This document shows positions 63,967 through 64,000 of a stretch of DNA of 64,000 bases, one piece after another (within the stretch, counting starts at the first letter, position 1; each line of letters starts with the position of its first letter). Both the position numbers and the translations under genes were made by a program. The notes below the pieces were generated by a model. That model made no database searches and was not told where the DNA came from. It saw only the letters and a list, made by a program, of their open reading frames with translations. This DNA is from Acidobacteriota bacterium (GTDB taxonomy: Bacteria > Acidobacteriota > Terriglobia > Bryobacterales > Bryobacteraceae). Location: positions 118,893-182,892 of the forward strand of contig JACPNQ010000020.1 in the NCBI GenBank assembly GCA_016185425.1, given 5' to 3'.

Positions 63967-64000
63967 ATGTCTAAATTACGCTTTGTCGGTCTGGATGTCC
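63967..64000 (+). mobile_element. Start of an IS110-type transposase gene, cut by window edge
   Basis: ATG 63967 has AGGAG about 9 bases upstream and begins MSKLRFVGLDV, the N-terminal signature of IS110-family transposases (V-G-L-D-V-H-x-D of the RuvC-like DEDD domain). Only 11 codons are visible. The about 100 bases before it (63860-63966) are non-coding and may contain the left end of the element. Assignment rests on a short motif. Confidence 0.55.

Overview
The window looks like chromosomal DNA of an Acidobacteriota bacterium, most likely from the Bryobacterales / Solibacter group. It is GC-rich. It carries two DUF1549/DUF1553 (PSCyt1) proteins, one paired with a DUF1501 protein. It also has a duplicated FtsX/MacB-type permease (ADOP class) plus the wreck of a second one, a giant carboxypeptidase-regulatory/TonB-type outer-membrane protein, a protein kinase with a beta-propeller tail beside an ECF sigma factor, and a PEP-CTERM protein. 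This placement is inferred from gene content; no rRNA or tRNA gene was seen.

Layout. 0-9.5 kb: the 5' part of a NadD-like nucleotidyltransferase (left edge, minus strand), a zinc-ribbon membrane protein, a TMTC-like membrane glycosyltransferase with TPRs, then a tight plus-strand run of nth, a lipoprotein, a large membrane protein with a discoidin-like tail, a BadF/GlcNAc-kinase-like protein, an M20 peptidase and pgk. 9.5-14.2 kb: an AbrB-type antitoxin with a PIN toxin gene interrupted by an in-frame amber codon, the DUF1501 + DUF1549/1553 pair, and a DUF2934 protein. 14.2-24.5 kb: a haem/copper monooxygenase-like protein, a beta-propeller lactonase, LptD, a zinc-ribbon RDD protein, a RibB protein with a degenerate RibA domain, a secreted protein of unknown role, an e(P4)-like acid phosphatase and an Rpn/DUF4351 protein. 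24.5-36.5 kb is the most housekeeping-like section: valS, nadC, birA, coaX, an unknown protein, a TPR protein, yvcK and glmU, closely spaced and partly overlapping, then truB and an ABC exporter.

36.6-44.3 kb: an astacin-like metalloprotease with a BACON-like tail, a PEP-CTERM protein, a secreted protein, a DmpA-type P1 peptidase, a 48-codon PEP-CTERM-like mini-ORF, a fragment of an NAD-dependent epimerase and a site-2-protease-like M50 protein with a small CGG-rich membrane peptide. 44.5-53.3 kb: the TonB-type OMP, an unpaired DUF1549/1553 protein and an intact ADOP permease. 53.3-55.6 kb is a debris-rich stretch with remnants of a secreted protein gene and of an ADOP permease among several small ORFs. 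55.6-64 kb: a TPR protein, a TIGR02999-like sigma factor and a Ser/Thr kinase, two secreted proteins (one cytochrome c), a seven-CxxCH cytochrome fused to TPRs, and at the right edge the first codons of an IS110-type transposase.

Functional threads are cofactor and envelope precursor synthesis (nadC, birA, coaX, yvcK, glmU), envelope biogenesis and transport (lptD, ABC exporter, TonB-type OMP, ADOP), and secreted haem-binding or degradative proteins. I found no convincing CRISPR array, phage module or biosynthetic cluster. The most notable points are the PIN toxin with an amber codon beside an intact antitoxin, the RibB-RibX type protein, the yvcK-glmU coupling, the paired-stem leader of valS, the switch in plus-strand G/C composition at about 24.45 kb, and the several decaying genes.
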